A stretch of DNA of 64,000 nt from Paenibacillus sp. V4I7. Its GTDB lineage: Bacteria > Bacillota > Bacilli > Paenibacillales > NBRC-103111. The notes beneath the pieces were generated by a model that made no database searches, was not told where the DNA came from, and saw only the letters and a program-made list of their open reading frames with translations. A program made the translations under genes and the position numbers. Positions 27,218-36,986 of this stretch are shown one piece after another (position 1 is the first letter of the stretch; the number at the start of each line of letters is the position of its first letter). The stretch is taken from NCBI RefSeq assembly GCF_030817275.1, contig NZ_JAUSZD010000002.1, positions 1,674,001 through 1,738,000 on the forward strand, read 5' to 3'.

Positions 27218-28528
27218 ATGGACAAGGCGACCCAATGGGAAGCGGAAATTCCCGTATTAGCTAACAAAGATGTTGTTATCATCGGGGGTTCTTTTGCTGG
27301 TATTGCATGCGCGGTCGAATTGGCCAAGGCCGGACAACAGGTCATGATCATTGAGCCACGGACTTATTTGGGGCGGGAATTAACCGCCTCTCTTCGTCCG
27401 TGGCTTGACCTTTCTTCGCATGTTGATCGGAATTGGCCTGAGCTGATTCAGTTTGTCATGGAGCAGTCTGCTACACAAGCAGGTGCTGCTGACATGGTTC
27501 ATATTCCGCTGCATCCAGATCGCCTTAAGCGGGCACTGGAAGATAAACTACTATCGCATGGTATTGAGCTCATTTATGCTTCACTTCCAGTTGCCATTGT
27601 AGGTTACGATCAGGAAATAGGTCTGGAAGGCATTGTGATTGCTAATAAAACAGGCAGTCAATTCATCCGCTGCAGCAAGCTGATTGATACAACGGAAACC
27701 GCGATAGTCTCACGTCTTTGCGGTGAAACGGTGGTTGATTTTGCATCCGATGAAAAGGCAGCGTTTGCAAGAATATTGGAATTTACTGGAGTTGAGTGGC
27801 CAGATGAAGCTGCTGAAGAGCTTACGTATGCGGTTCCTGAGCATTTGGGACTATTGGGCGGTCAAGTCCGACTGATGGAGGGTTATCGTGGGAAGCAGCA
27901 TCGCTATGTTGAGTACTGGTTGCAATTAGCGAGTGCCAACGAGATTGAAACAGTGGGTGAACGCGAACTGGAGGCGCGCATGCGCGGCATGGCGTTAACG
28001 GCCTATTTGGTAAAGCATGTTCCAGCATTCAGGAAAGCGGTACTATGCGGATCGTCCTTCGAGCTTCACGGTCCAATACCGCTTAGCGGTGCGGAGACGC
28101 AGCAAGGCAATCCTGACCCACAGGCGATTGATATGCAGCAGACAACGAATGAGATGCCTGGCATTTATAGCTTGTGTAAACAGCTTCCGGTATGTCTAGA
28201 TCCGATTCTAGCGGTTGAAGCGGGTATGCAGCTGGCAATTGAATTAATTGGAAGGCCTTCTACTAAACAAGTAATTACACCAAATACATGGAAAAAGATA
28301 GACGCTCCAATTCCTACGCTCAAGAAGGTAGATGTGCTCATCATTGGAGGCGGCTCGAGCGGTGCCTGTGCATCCATTACAGCAGCAGGGGAAGACGTGA
28401 ACACGCTTCTCGTGGATATGAATCCAGGGCTTGGCGGAACCGGGACACTGGGCGGGGTAGACAGCTATTGGTTCGGTAGAAGGGAAGGCTTCGCCGCTCG
28501 CCAGAGCGCTTGCCAGGTGCGGCAGTAG
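27218..28528 (+). pseudogene. FAD-dependent oxidoreductase, truncated by frameshift/deletion
   Basis: About 436 residues. The first dinucleotide motif is near residue 20 (VVIIGGSFAGIACA). A second one (VLIIGGGSSGACAS) starts only about 80 residues before the end and is followed by LGGTGTLGGVDSYWFGRR, after which the frame stops early at 28526. In related proteins this motif is followed by several hundred residues of FAD/substrate domain. The missing part is not present downstream; a different open frame overlaps the end. I read this as an internal deletion with frameshift, although a natural short form cannot be excluded. Start ATG 27218 has GTGGAGGAG upstream; the frame's earlier ATG at 27170 lies inside the GH36 gene. 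Confidence 0.65.
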
Positions 28529-28766
28529 ACTAGGTTATGAAGTGTTGGTTCAGTATGTGAGCGATGGCCGATCTCTTCTTGCCAAGCAAGCGTTGCAGCA
28601 GCTGCGGACTCTTAATGGGCAATTGCTCGACAAGGATGCAGAAAGTTTGCGTATTTGGCTTGATACGGAGCAGCCCTATCGCCGAACGCACCCACTACAG
28701 CTGCAGCTTGATATTGAAACGAACAGTGAATCCATACTACGCACTTGTGAGGAGATGAAGATATGA
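28461..28766 (+). pseudogene. Gene remnant behind the FAD oxidoreductase
   Basis: This frame is open from 28461 to the stop at 28764 and reads as a protein C-terminus (VLVQYVSDGRSLLAKQAL, then a leucine-rich helix and RRTHPLQLQLDIETNSE). The first possible start, GTG 28542, has no ribosome binding site. Its stop overlaps the ATG of the GH20 gene (ATGA), so the original operon coupling is kept. It may be the 3' end of a gene whose 5' part was lost with the oxidoreductase middle. I do not recognise the family. Confidence 0.5.
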
Positions 28767-30649
28767 GGCTTCATTTGGAAGGCGATTTGCAAGAACTCGA
28801 AGCGGGACTATGTGTTGTAAGTAAGGAGCTAGGATGCACACTCAGTCCTGATGGTTTAGTGATTCAGGTCGTCCGATCAAACGATAATCAATTGGAAGCA
28901 GGCTTTAAAGACGGGAAAGGCTGGATTCGTTATAAAGAGCCCATTCATTTTTTTCGTGCATTTGGCCTTTGGATACAGCATTACAAGAGCAGGGCCCATT
29001 TCCATCTAACGGAACATGTACAGTTTGACACCAATGGCGTCATGGTAGACGTATCACGCAATTCGGTCTTGACGGTAGGATCGGTTGAAGCGATGCTGCG
29101 AAAAATGGCATTGATGGGGCTAAACCGGCTTATGCTGTATACAGAAGATACATTTGCCGTTGAGCCGTATCCTTATTTCGGCTACATGCGGGGACGCTTT
29201 TCGGCTCAGCAATTGAAGGCTTGTGACGACTATGCTTTTTCCTTGGGCATTGAAATCGTGCCATGCATTCAAACCCTTGCCCATTTGACGGAAGCCTTGA
29301 AATGGAACTATGCCGGAGATATCCGCGATACCAGTGATATTTTGTTAGTTGGCAGTGAGAAAACATACATGTTTATTCGACATTTGATTGAGGCGGCGGC
29401 GGCTCCGTTTCGCAGTAAGAATATTCATATTGGGATGGATGAAGCCCATCAGCTGGGTCTTGGACGCTATCTGGAGCAGAACGGCTACCGCAAACGCTTT
29501 GATATCATGAATGAACACTTGAAGCAAGTTGTCGATATCTGTGGTGAGTTCGGACTTTCACCGATGATTTGGAGTGACATGTATTTCCGCCTAGGCTCAA
29601 AAACAGGCAATTATTACGATTTAAACGGGCAGATTCCAGCGGATGTAATAGCCGATATGCCTACGAATGTGCAGTACGTCTATTGGGATTATTACCATGA
29701 TGACGAAGCTTTTTATCGTACGTTTATAGAGAAACATAGAGCTTTTGGCGCTGGCCCTGTATTTGCTGGTGGGATTTGGACATGGGGCAGTGTTGCGCCC
29801 AATTACGGCAAGACCATGGCTACCACTTTAGCCGCATTGAATGCCTGTAAATCAGAAGGAGTTCGAGACGTCTTTGCTACCATGTGGGGGGACAATGGCG
29901 CGGAGACGAGTGTGTTTACCGGTTTGGCTGGCATGCAGCTTTTTGCGGAGCATGGGTATTCGGAGAAGGTGGAGGAGGCGAAGCTGGCTGAACGCTTTGC
30001 TTTCTGTACCGGAGGCAATTGGGACGACTTTTTAGCCCTCAACGCCTTTGATGAAACGCCAGGTATATCCAAAAATAACATGCAGGAATCTAATCCTTCG
30101 AAATTTTTGTTGTGGCAGGACGTGTTGATCGGCTTGTATGATTCTAACGTGCAAGGACTGCCGTTAAGCGGGCATTATGCTGATTTGTCGTTGAAGATGT
30201 CGGCTGCTATAGGAAGGAACGGGGATTGGGGCCGACTTTTCGTGTTTTATGAACAGCTGGCTGGCGTGCTGCGTGTGAAATGCGATATGGGGATACGGTT
30301 AAAAAGCGCTTATGACGCAAATGATTTGGATCAATTGAGGCATATCGTATCGGAAATCAGCTCTCTACGGGGTGCTGTAGATCATCTGCGGAAATGCCAT
30401 CGCACCATATGGCTAGCCGAGAACACACCATTCGGTTGGGAAGTTATTGATATCAGATACGGAGGCGTACTATCCCGACTGGAGACGGCACAACAGCGAA
30501 TTCAAGACTATCTTTCTGGAAGCGTTAACCAGTTGGAGGAATTGGAAGAGCAGCGGCTCTTTTTCGATGCTCCGTGGGTCATGAGGGAAGGTACGCTGGG
30601 ACGCGGCTCCTACCATCGCATTGTGACTGCGGGAACTTTCTCAGGATGA
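28763..30649 (+). CDS. GH20 beta-N-acetylhexosaminidase family protein
   Basis: A 628-residue glycoside hydrolase family 20 protein. The TIM barrel begins near residue 92 (GVMVDVSRNSV). The catalytic Asp-Glu pair of the substrate-assisted mechanism is in HIGMDEAHQLG (Asp226, Glu227), followed by conserved Trp residues (IWSDM, YWDYYHDD, IWTWGS). The N-terminal 80 residues match the small alpha/beta domain common to the family. No signal peptide, so it acts on imported sugar, releasing GlcNAc- or GalNAc-type units. It overlaps the upstream remnant by 4 bases. With GH38, GH2 and GH36 members it completes a set that could fully take down an N-glycan-like oligosaccharide. Confidence 0.88.
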   Translation: MRLHLEGDLQELEAGLCVVSKELGCTLSPDGLVIQVVRSNDNQLEAGFKDGKGWIRYKEPIHFFRAFGLWIQHYKSRAHFHLTEHVQFDTNGVMVDVSRNSVLTVGSVEAMLRKMALMGLNRLMLYTEDTFAVEPYPYFGYMRGRFSAQQLKACDDYAFSLGIEIVPCIQTLAHLTEALKWNYAGDIRDTSDILLVGSEKTYMFIRHLIEAAAAPFRSKNIHIGMDEAHQLGLGRYLEQNGYRKRFDIMNEHLKQVVDICGEFGLSPMIWSDMYFRLGSKTGNYYDLNGQIPADVIADMPTNVQYVYWDYYHDDEAFYRTFIEKHRAFGAGPVFAGGIWTWGSVAPNYGKTMATTLAALNACKSEGVRDVFATMWGDNGAETSVFTGLAGMQLFAEHGYSEKVEEAKLAERFAFCTGGNWDDFLALNAFDETPGISKNNMQESNPSKFLLWQDVLIGLYDSNVQGLPLSGHYADLSLKMSAAIGRNGDWGRLFVFYEQLAGVLRVKCDMGIRLKSAYDANDLDQLRHIVSEISSLRGAVDHLRKCHRTIWLAENTPFGWEVIDIRYGGVLSRLETAQQRIQDYLSGSVNQLEELEEQRLFFDAPWVMREGTLGRGSYHRIVTAGTFSG

Positions 30650-30650
30650 G

Positions 30651-32165
30651 GTGGCTACTTTGTTTTTAGCTTTGGATATAGGTACAACGAACATGAAAGC
30701 AGGAGTAGCTGACGAAAATGGAAACCTGCTGGCTACAGCAATTAGGGCTAATCGGAAGCACCAGCATGCACAGGGGTATGTTTACTATGATCCACAGTAT
30801 CTGTGGAACACCGTTGTCGAACTTATCAAGGAAGTGGTAACTGAAGCGGGCATTCTTTCTATTCATTCCATGGGCATAACCAGTATGGCTGAAAGCGGGC
30901 TGCTGGTTGATCGCCAAACCGGTGCAGCCAAGACGATGATTATTCCATGGTTTGAGACGTGTGCATTACCCTATGAGGCACGGATAAAAAGTGAAATTGA
31001 TGCTTACGAGCAGTTTTGCCAAAGCGGACTTCACACGTCTTTTAAACAAGGGCTGTCGAAGCTGCTCTGGATACAGGAAACACAGCCCGAGGCGCTTGAA
31101 GGCGGTGTTTGGCTATCCGTTTCCTCCTTTGTTGCTTATTTACTTACAGGAAGGTTTGCGGAGGAGGAAACACTTGCTGCCCGAACATTCGTGTATCGGA
31201 TGGATAAGCGGACGTGGAATCTGCCGTTAATCCAGCATTTTGGACTTGATGAAAGTCATTTTCCAACTGTAGTTGCAACGGGGACTTCCATAGGAACCGT
31301 ACTGCCTGAAGTTAGTCGGAGACTTGGTTTAAGACCTGAAACATCCGTTTGTCTTGCCGGGCATGATCATGTATGTGCTTCTCTGACGATTGGTCAACCA
31401 GAGGTTGGACATGTCTATAATTCCATGGGCACTGCGGAGACGCTAGTGGGGCACTTCGGCATAAGGGAGCTCGGGGAAGCCGATTATCGTTCTGGACTTG
31501 CCTTTGGACGCCATCCTTTGCCGGATCACATGTTTTGGATGGGCGGTCACTCGGCTTCCGGTGGCTCCATCGAATGGCTGCGGGATCTTTTGGATAAAGG
31601 AGATTTATCATATTCCGAAATTCTGGGCATGTTGGACCAGGTTGCCCCTGCTCCAACGGGTATTCTGTACTACCCCTATCTGTCTGGTTGCGGCGCGCCT
31701 TCTCCGAATGCCTTGGCTAAGGCTGGCTGGATTGGACTTACTACGCGTCATAGTCGAGGCGATATGTTCAAGGCCATATTGGAAGGAAACGCTTACCAGA
31801 TGGAATGGCTGCGGCAGGAAGCCGAAAAAGTAGGGGGAGAGCCCATCAACAAACTGATTGTTGTAGGTGGGGGCGCCAAGAATAAACACTGGCTGCAAAT
31901 AAAAGCAGACGTTTCCGGCATCGAGCTGCAGCATCCGAATTTGCCGGAAGCAACACTGCTTGGCGCTGCTTTAATGGCGGGTGTCGGTTCTGGTGTGTAC
32001 GCTTCTTTCGAGGAAGCTATACATGCTTTACCAGCACAAGAGTCACAAGATTACGTGCCTGATCCTTTGAGAAACGCCCAATATCGGTCCTTGTTCGAGA
32101 ATGGCTTCTCGCGCTTTCGTCCGATGCTCCTAGAATACGACATGTGGCTAAGTTTGCAATCATAA
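30651..32165 (+). CDS. FGGY-family carbohydrate kinase
   Basis: A 504-residue sugar kinase with the FGGY fold: N-terminal DIGTTNMKAG phosphate loop, central GHDHVCASL and C-terminal ATP site VVGGGAKNKHWLQIKADV. Substrates in this family include xylulose, gluconate, fuculose and glycerol; the specificity cannot be read. The start may be GTG 30651 or TTG 30660; GAGGTGG (30649-30655) favours the TTG by spacing, so the first three residues are uncertain. It begins 1 base after the GH20 stop. Second sugar kinase of the block after the ROK kinase, which argues that the imported glycan yields two different free sugars. Confidence 0.87.
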   Translation: MATLFLALDIGTTNMKAGVADENGNLLATAIRANRKHQHAQGYVYYDPQYLWNTVVELIKEVVTEAGILSIHSMGITSMAESGLLVDRQTGAAKTMIIPWFETCALPYEARIKSEIDAYEQFCQSGLHTSFKQGLSKLLWIQETQPEALEGGVWLSVSSFVAYLLTGRFAEEETLAARTFVYRMDKRTWNLPLIQHFGLDESHFPTVVATGTSIGTVLPEVSRRLGLRPETSVCLAGHDHVCASLTIGQPEVGHVYNSMGTAETLVGHFGIRELGEADYRSGLAFGRHPLPDHMFWMGGHSASGGSIEWLRDLLDKGDLSYSEILGMLDQVAPAPTGILYYPYLSGCGAPSPNALAKAGWIGLTTRHSRGDMFKAILEGNAYQMEWLRQEAEKVGGEPINKLIVVGGGAKNKHWLQIKADVSGIELQHPNLPEATLLGAALMAGVGSGVYASFEEAIHALPAQESQDYVPDPLRNAQYRSLFENGFSRFRPMLLEYDMWLSLQS

Positions 32166-32191
32166 CAGTAAGAGACGGGGTAAACATATCC

Positions 32192-33988
32192 ATGATCGAA
32201 CTTTCAAAGAATTTATTTCTATATCAGGACACATGTCATGTGTACGTAGTGAAAAATGGAACAAAGGCTGTCCTAATCGATTTCGGCAGTGGTGATGTAC
32301 TTGATCGACTCACAGAGATTGGGGTAGAACAAGTCTGCGCGGTTTTGATGACGCACCATCACCGAGATCAAGGGCAAGGACTTGCACGCGCGGCAGAAGC
32401 AGGTATCCCCATTTGGGTGCCGCACACCGAACAAGACCTGTTTACGAACATGGATGCACACTGGCAGGCGAGGGAAGTAGTTAATAACTACAATGTCCGT
32501 CAAGATCGCTATTCCTTACTCGAACAAGTAGCTATCGCCGGAACGCTAAAAGATTACGAATCGCGCGAGTTTGCCGGATATGAATTCAAAGTAGTTCCGA
32601 CGCCGGGACATACAATCGGTTCCGTTAGCTTTCTTGCCTGGTTTGACGGGCGGCAGGTCGCTTTCACCGGCGATTTGATCGCCGGTCCCGGTAAGATGTG
32701 GTCGCTCGCGGCGACGCAGTGGTCTTACAACGGTGGGGAGGGGCTCCCAGCTACCGTTGCTTCTTTGCTCGATCTGCAGGATCGTGCACCGGATTGGCTG
32801 CTGCCGTCGCATGGTGAACGAATGGAGCAGCCATCCGAGGCGATCGGCAAGCTAATCACCCGGCTGCAGGAGTTGATGCAATACCGTCAGCAAAACCCGC
32901 GGCTGCTTCTATTGCGCGAACAACCTTTCGAGGAAGTAACACCCCATCTGCTGCGCAGCCGAATGAGTATGTCGGATTATTATGTGCTGCTATCGAAAAG
33001 CGGCAAGGCGCTCTTCTTCGATTTTGGCTACGATTTCCTGACGGGTATTCCGGTCGGATCGGACCGCGCTTCTCGCAGACCATGGCTGTATACACTGGGG
33101 ACATTAAAGAAGCAGTACGGAATTACGCAGGTGGATGCCGTCGTGCCGACCCACTACCATGACGATCATGTGGCCGGCATTAACCTGCTGCGGGACAACG
33201 AAGGGACGAAAGTTTGGGCTTCTGAAACGTTCGCAGACGTTCTTCGCCATCCTTCTCACTATGATTTGCCCTGTCTTTGGTTCGATCCAATCCCCGTTGA
33301 CCGTGAGCTGCCAATCGGTGCCTCGATCCAATGGGAGGAGTACGAATTCACACTCCATCCGCTGCCCGGACATACGTTATATGCGGTGGTTATCTCGCTT
33401 ATGGTCGATGGTAAGCACGTGCTTGTCTCTGGGGATCAATATCAGGGAGGAGAAGGACTGCTCTGGAATTACGTGTATCAAAATCGCTTTCGCATACAAG
33501 ATTATGTGGACAGCGCAGCTTTGTACGAAGCTTTGAATCCCGACGTTATCCTGACCGGCCACTGGGACCCGTTATGGGTGCAGCCAGGTTACTTCGCCGA
33601 ACTGGCAATACGTGGAAACGCTTTGGAAAGACTTCACAGAGAGCTGCTACCGTTAGATGAAGTTGACTTTGGTGCAGAGGGGATTGGATTGCGAATTTCG
33701 CCTTACCAGACGCAAACTCATGTTGATGAGAAATTTACGATGCAGGTTGATGTGAAGAATCCATTCGCACGAGAAGCACTGGTTGAGGTGCGGTTGGTTG
33801 TGCCACCAGGCTGGCGGGCTGACCCGGAGCAAGCATCACGTCAGATAGAAGCAAAAGGAAGCGAGCTTATTGAATTCTGTGTTACACCGTCCGGGCCTCC
33901 TGTCCGTCGCGCAAGGGTAGCCGCAGAATTGACTGTGGAGGGAAGACGCTTCGGCCAGCAAGCGGAAGCGCTCGTCACTGTGAAATAA
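32192..33988 (+). CDS. Tandem metallo-beta-lactamase-fold protein
   Basis: About 598 residues with two MBL-fold domains in one chain plus a C-terminal immunoglobulin-like beta domain (about 500-598). Domain 1 has THHHRDQG (near residue 55) and PTPGHTIGSVSF, TGDL and PSHGE; domain 2 has THYHDDHVAG (near residue 320), PLPGHTLYAVV, SGDQ and LTGHWDP. Both keep the His/Asp metal ligands, but domain 1 reads HxHxDQ instead of the usual HxHxDH. An earlier in-frame ATG at 32144 lies inside the kinase gene; 32192 fits the domain start. The substrate is unknown; lactone or ester hydrolysis is reasonable in this locus. It is the last gene of the catabolic block. Confidence 0.8.
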   Translation: MIELSKNLFLYQDTCHVYVVKNGTKAVLIDFGSGDVLDRLTEIGVEQVCAVLMTHHHRDQGQGLARAAEAGIPIWVPHTEQDLFTNMDAHWQAREVVNNYNVRQDRYSLLEQVAIAGTLKDYESREFAGYEFKVVPTPGHTIGSVSFLAWFDGRQVAFTGDLIAGPGKMWSLAATQWSYNGGEGLPATVASLLDLQDRAPDWLLPSHGERMEQPSEAIGKLITRLQELMQYRQQNPRLLLLREQPFEEVTPHLLRSRMSMSDYYVLLSKSGKALFFDFGYDFLTGIPVGSDRASRRPWLYTLGTLKKQYGITQVDAVVPTHYHDDHVAGINLLRDNEGTKVWASETFADVLRHPSHYDLPCLWFDPIPVDRELPIGASIQWEEYEFTLHPLPGHTLYAVVISLMVDGKHVLVSGDQYQGGEGLLWNYVYQNRFRIQDYVDSAALYEALNPDVILTGHWDPLWVQPGYFAELAIRGNALERLHRELLPLDEVDFGAEGIGLRISPYQTQTHVDEKFTMQVDVKNPFAREALVEVRLVVPPGWRADPEQASRQIEAKGSELIEFCVTPSGPPVRRARVAAELTVEGRRFGQQAEALVTVK

Positions 33989-33996
33989 ACCCGTGA

Positions 33997-34170
33997 TTCG
34001 CAAGAACCAAACCCCTTAAACGGCAGGAATGGGGCTGCTCAGAAAGCAAGTTTATTGGACGGGTTGGAGGAACAATCACACCCATTTTTATGGGGATGAT
34101 GGTTGTAGCCATGTCATTATCAGGCTATTTGAAGGAAGCACTTTCTCTTGTTACGGTATTTGCTAAGTAA
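33997..34170 (+). other. Unrecognised open fragment with hydrophobic end
   Basis: The 334-base gap before the germination operon contains one open frame (33997-34170) ending in VGGTITPIFMGMMVVAMSL and a short amphipathic tail. It resembles the last membrane segment of a larger protein. A start at ATG 34090 would give a 26-residue peptide with GGAGG 17 bases upstream, too far for good translation. Probably a remnant. Beyond it the gap holds only the terminator listed next and an A/T-rich leader. Confidence 0.3.
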
Positions 34171-34172
34171 GA

Positions 34173-34215
34173 AATAATCCTCATACTCGCGCACCCAGCG
34201 GGTATGGGGATTATT
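34173..34215 (+). terminator. Terminator-like hairpin before the ger operon
   Basis: AATAATCCTCATAC pairs with GTATGGGGATTATT (14 bp with one G-U pair), loop of 15 bases, then ATATTTAAG. The T-run is weak but the stem is long. It likely closes the catabolic transcript. Confidence 0.55.
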
Positions 34216-34322
34216 ATATTTAAGGGTTAAGAAAAAAGCATAAAAATCAACATCTTTGCAAAACATAAAGTGAAATGAAGGTAAATTATGTTAGTTGTTT
34301 CTTATTGAGGTGATTCTATTTC

Positions 34323-35876
34323 ATGAACAAAACACTGAAGTTACTGTGGAAAGATCTCAAAAAGATGAACAAAGAGAAACCCGCACTAGAGCAAAAAGTA
34401 AAAACTGAATTTAATAATTTTGAACAATTAATGCAAGTAGCAGCTCTATCCAGTGATTTTATAAAGAGTTTTATTGAACTCCCGCTTCAAAAATTAAGTA
34501 TTTCCTATTACAAGACGTTGATCGATGATCATTTACTGCAGCATAATTTGATTCACACCTTGCAACTTAGTGCTTGTGAGGTTGAAATCACAGTGATTGA
34601 AGAGATTTCAGCATGGATTCCAATCGACCAAATTATTATCACCGAGGATATCAAAGTCATTCAAAGCAGTCTGTTAAAAGGGTATGCGATTGTTCAAATA
34701 CACGAGAATGATCTCAAGTGTGCTTTAATCAGGCTCTCATCCAGTGAGGGTTCAAGAGATCATAATACAACCGAAAATGAATTTAGTGTTGTAGGTCCTA
34801 AAGTAGGATTTGTAGAAAAGTTAGATATTAATATTCATCTATTACGAACACAAATCAAAATCCCAAATTTAATTGTTAAGGAATTAACCTTAGGCACCGT
34901 TTCAAATACCAAAGTTGCGATTGTGTATCTGGATGGCGTAACGAATGAAGAGAATCTGAAGATGGTCGAGCAGCGTTTACAAGATTTTGATTTCGATGTT
35001 ATTTTTGATTCTTCTCAATTGGAACAAATTATTTCGGATAATTCGTGGACACCATTTCCACTTTTTGTATCAACGGAACGGCTGGATCGTGTTGTGTATG
35101 GCCTCATAAACGGCCAAGTTGCTATTGTTAGTGATGGCTCGCCTTATTTTATTACGGGACCTTCGACATTGTTTGATTTCTTCATATCTCCCGAAGATTA
35201 TTATCTGCCATGGGTGTTGGGATCCTTTTTTCGGCTATTCCGTATCTCTGGCGTCATTTTCTCCATATTTGCTTCATCGATTTATGTAGCTTTAACAACC
35301 TTTCACTATGAAATGATTCCTATAGGTATGTTAGGACCTTTGATTTTTTCTAGGCAAAATGTTCCCTTTCCTCCGGTACTTGAAGTACTCTTTCTGGAGG
35401 CTACGATTGAATTTCTTCGAGAAGCAGGAGCAAGGCTGCCAACAAAGATTGGTCAAACGCTAGGTATAGTTGGAGGGATCGTTATCGGGCAAGCTTCAGT
35501 TGAAGCGGCATTAACAAGTAATATTTTGCTTATTATTGTAGCTTTATCAGCTTTAGCCTCGTTCACGACCCCCATTTATAAGATGTCAAACACGATACGC
35601 TTTTTACGTTTCCCTATTATCTTATTAGCTGCCTGTTGGGGCAATTTGGGGATTGTCATTGGTATTTGCCTATTACTCATTCACATTACACGGTTAAAAT
35701 CGCTAGGTACCCCTTACACAGTACCTGTCTATCCATTAAGAATGAAAGATCTCAAAGACAGCTTTATTCGACCTTCCTATGAGGTAACTAATTTAAGACC
35801 TGGTTATTTGAAACCCAAATCGTCTTTACGCTATAAACCTAAATCGAATAAGAAAAAAGATTTTGATGAAGAATGA
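34323..35876 (+). CDS. Spore germinant receptor subunit A (GerA family)
   Basis: A 517-residue GerA-family membrane protein. The first ~300 residues form the soluble N-terminal domains; the C-terminal part has about five membrane segments with conserved PPFPPVLEVLFLE-like text (here FPPVLEVLFLE) and EAGARLPTKIGQTLGIVGGIVIGQA, hallmarks of the family. It sits in the inner spore membrane with GerB and GerC subunits and senses small germinants. Start ATG with GAGGTGAT 8 bases upstream. First gene of a three-gene set A-C-B. A forespore sigma-G promoter is expected upstream, but I could not identify one with confidence. Confidence 0.93.
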   Translation: MNKTLKLLWKDLKKMNKEKPALEQKVKTEFNNFEQLMQVAALSSDFIKSFIELPLQKLSISYYKTLIDDHLLQHNLIHTLQLSACEVEITVIEEISAWIPIDQIIITEDIKVIQSSLLKGYAIVQIHENDLKCALIRLSSSEGSRDHNTTENEFSVVGPKVGFVEKLDINIHLLRTQIKIPNLIVKELTLGTVSNTKVAIVYLDGVTNEENLKMVEQRLQDFDFDVIFDSSQLEQIISDNSWTPFPLFVSTERLDRVVYGLINGQVAIVSDGSPYFITGPSTLFDFFISPEDYYLPWVLGSFFRLFRISGVIFSIFASSIYVALTTFHYEMIPIGMLGPLIFSRQNVPFPPVLEVLFLEATIEFLREAGARLPTKIGQTLGIVGGIVIGQASVEAALTSNILLIIVALSALASFTTPIYKMSNTIRFLRFPIILLAACWGNLGIVIGICLLLIHITRLKSLGTPYTVPVYPLRMKDLKDSFIRPSYEVTNLRPGYLKPKSSLRYKPKSNKKKDFDEE

Positions 35877-35899
35877 GTCGACAATTTGTGGGGTAAATT

Positions 35900-36985
35900 A
35901 TGTATTTCCAAAAAGCCTGTTTAAGCCTTTTATGCATGACTTTGATATCCGCTTGTTCGAATCAAAGGCTTGTGGATGAAATTAAAATTGTCCAAACGAT
36001 GGGTTACGATTTAACGGAACATGGTGTTAAGAGTGTTGTTCTATATCCCATTTTTGAAAATAAAAATGAAGCTCAGTTAGAGTTTTTGGACACGAGCTCG
36101 AATTCTTACTATGACATCATTCCAAGACTGAATACCAAGACAAATGATCCTATTGAATATGGCCAACTGAGGATGGTCTTATTTGGAAAAACGTATTCAC
36201 AAAAAGGAATTGATGCCGTCATACACAGCTTATGTCGAGATGCCAAAATAGGTACACGCATACAACTTGGGGTTTCAGAAAGGGACGCTTCAGAAATATT
36301 AACGACCTCAACGAAATACAAGGATCCGTTCTATATCTCTGGTATGATTAATCAGAACATCATCAATGGAAATATACCCATGACGAACTTGCAAGAGTTC
36401 TTATTTGATCATTATGGTGAAGGACGTGATCCCTTCCTACCATATATCATCCTTGAACGAGGAAATGTAAAAATTGACGGTATAGTCTTGTTTTCATCCG
36501 ATAAGTTCAAAACCATGATTAGCATGAAAGAAGCCTTTATTTTGAAAATGTTAGTTGATAATTCAAAGAATGGTAGCTACATGTATCCGTTGAATGGCTC
36601 CAAATCCAATAGAGATGATTTTATTTTACTGCATAGTATCGGTTCTAACGTGAAGTTTACCGTCGATCAGGTTATGCCGAAGCCCATGATTTCAATCAAG
36701 GTTAATTTAAAGCTCCAAGTCAAAGATGTCCCTAATCAAATTGATTTGGCGAAAGAGGAGCAATTAAGAGGACTTGAACAAACAGTCGGGAGCTATTTTG
36801 AAAAAGAAATTCAAAGCTTCATTTCTTTATGTAAAAAAAACAAGGTAGATCCTGTTGGATTCGGTGATTTGGTTAGAAGTCAATCATTGAATTGGGAGGA
36901 GAAGGAATTTTATGCAACGTATGAGCAATTAAAGACGAACGTAAAAGTGAAAGTTCACATTATCCAGACGGGAGTTGGCGAGTAG
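35900..36985 (+). CDS. Spore germinant receptor lipoprotein (GerC family)
   Basis: A 361-residue Ger(x)C lipoprotein. The signal peptide ends in the lipobox ISAC (Cys19), followed by the family's DEIKIVQTMGYDL opening and three alpha/beta domains. It is anchored to the outer face of the spore inner membrane and works with the GerA and GerB proteins on both sides. The 3' end overlaps or abuts the GerB gene. Start ATG follows GGGGTAAATT, a modest ribosome binding site. Confidence 0.92.
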   Translation: MYFQKACLSLLCMTLISACSNQRLVDEIKIVQTMGYDLTEHGVKSVVLYPIFENKNEAQLEFLDTSSNSYYDIIPRLNTKTNDPIEYGQLRMVLFGKTYSQKGIDAVIHSLCRDAKIGTRIQLGVSERDASEILTTSTKYKDPFYISGMINQNIINGNIPMTNLQEFLFDHYGEGRDPFLPYIILERGNVKIDGIVLFSSDKFKTMISMKEAFILKMLVDNSKNGSYMYPLNGSKSNRDDFILLHSIGSNVKFTVDQVMPKPMISIKVNLKLQVKDVPNQIDLAKEEQLRGLEQTVGSYFEKEIQSFISLCKKNKVDPVGFGDLVRSQSLNWEEKEFYATYEQLKTNVKVKVHIIQTGVGE

Positions 36986-36986
36986 A

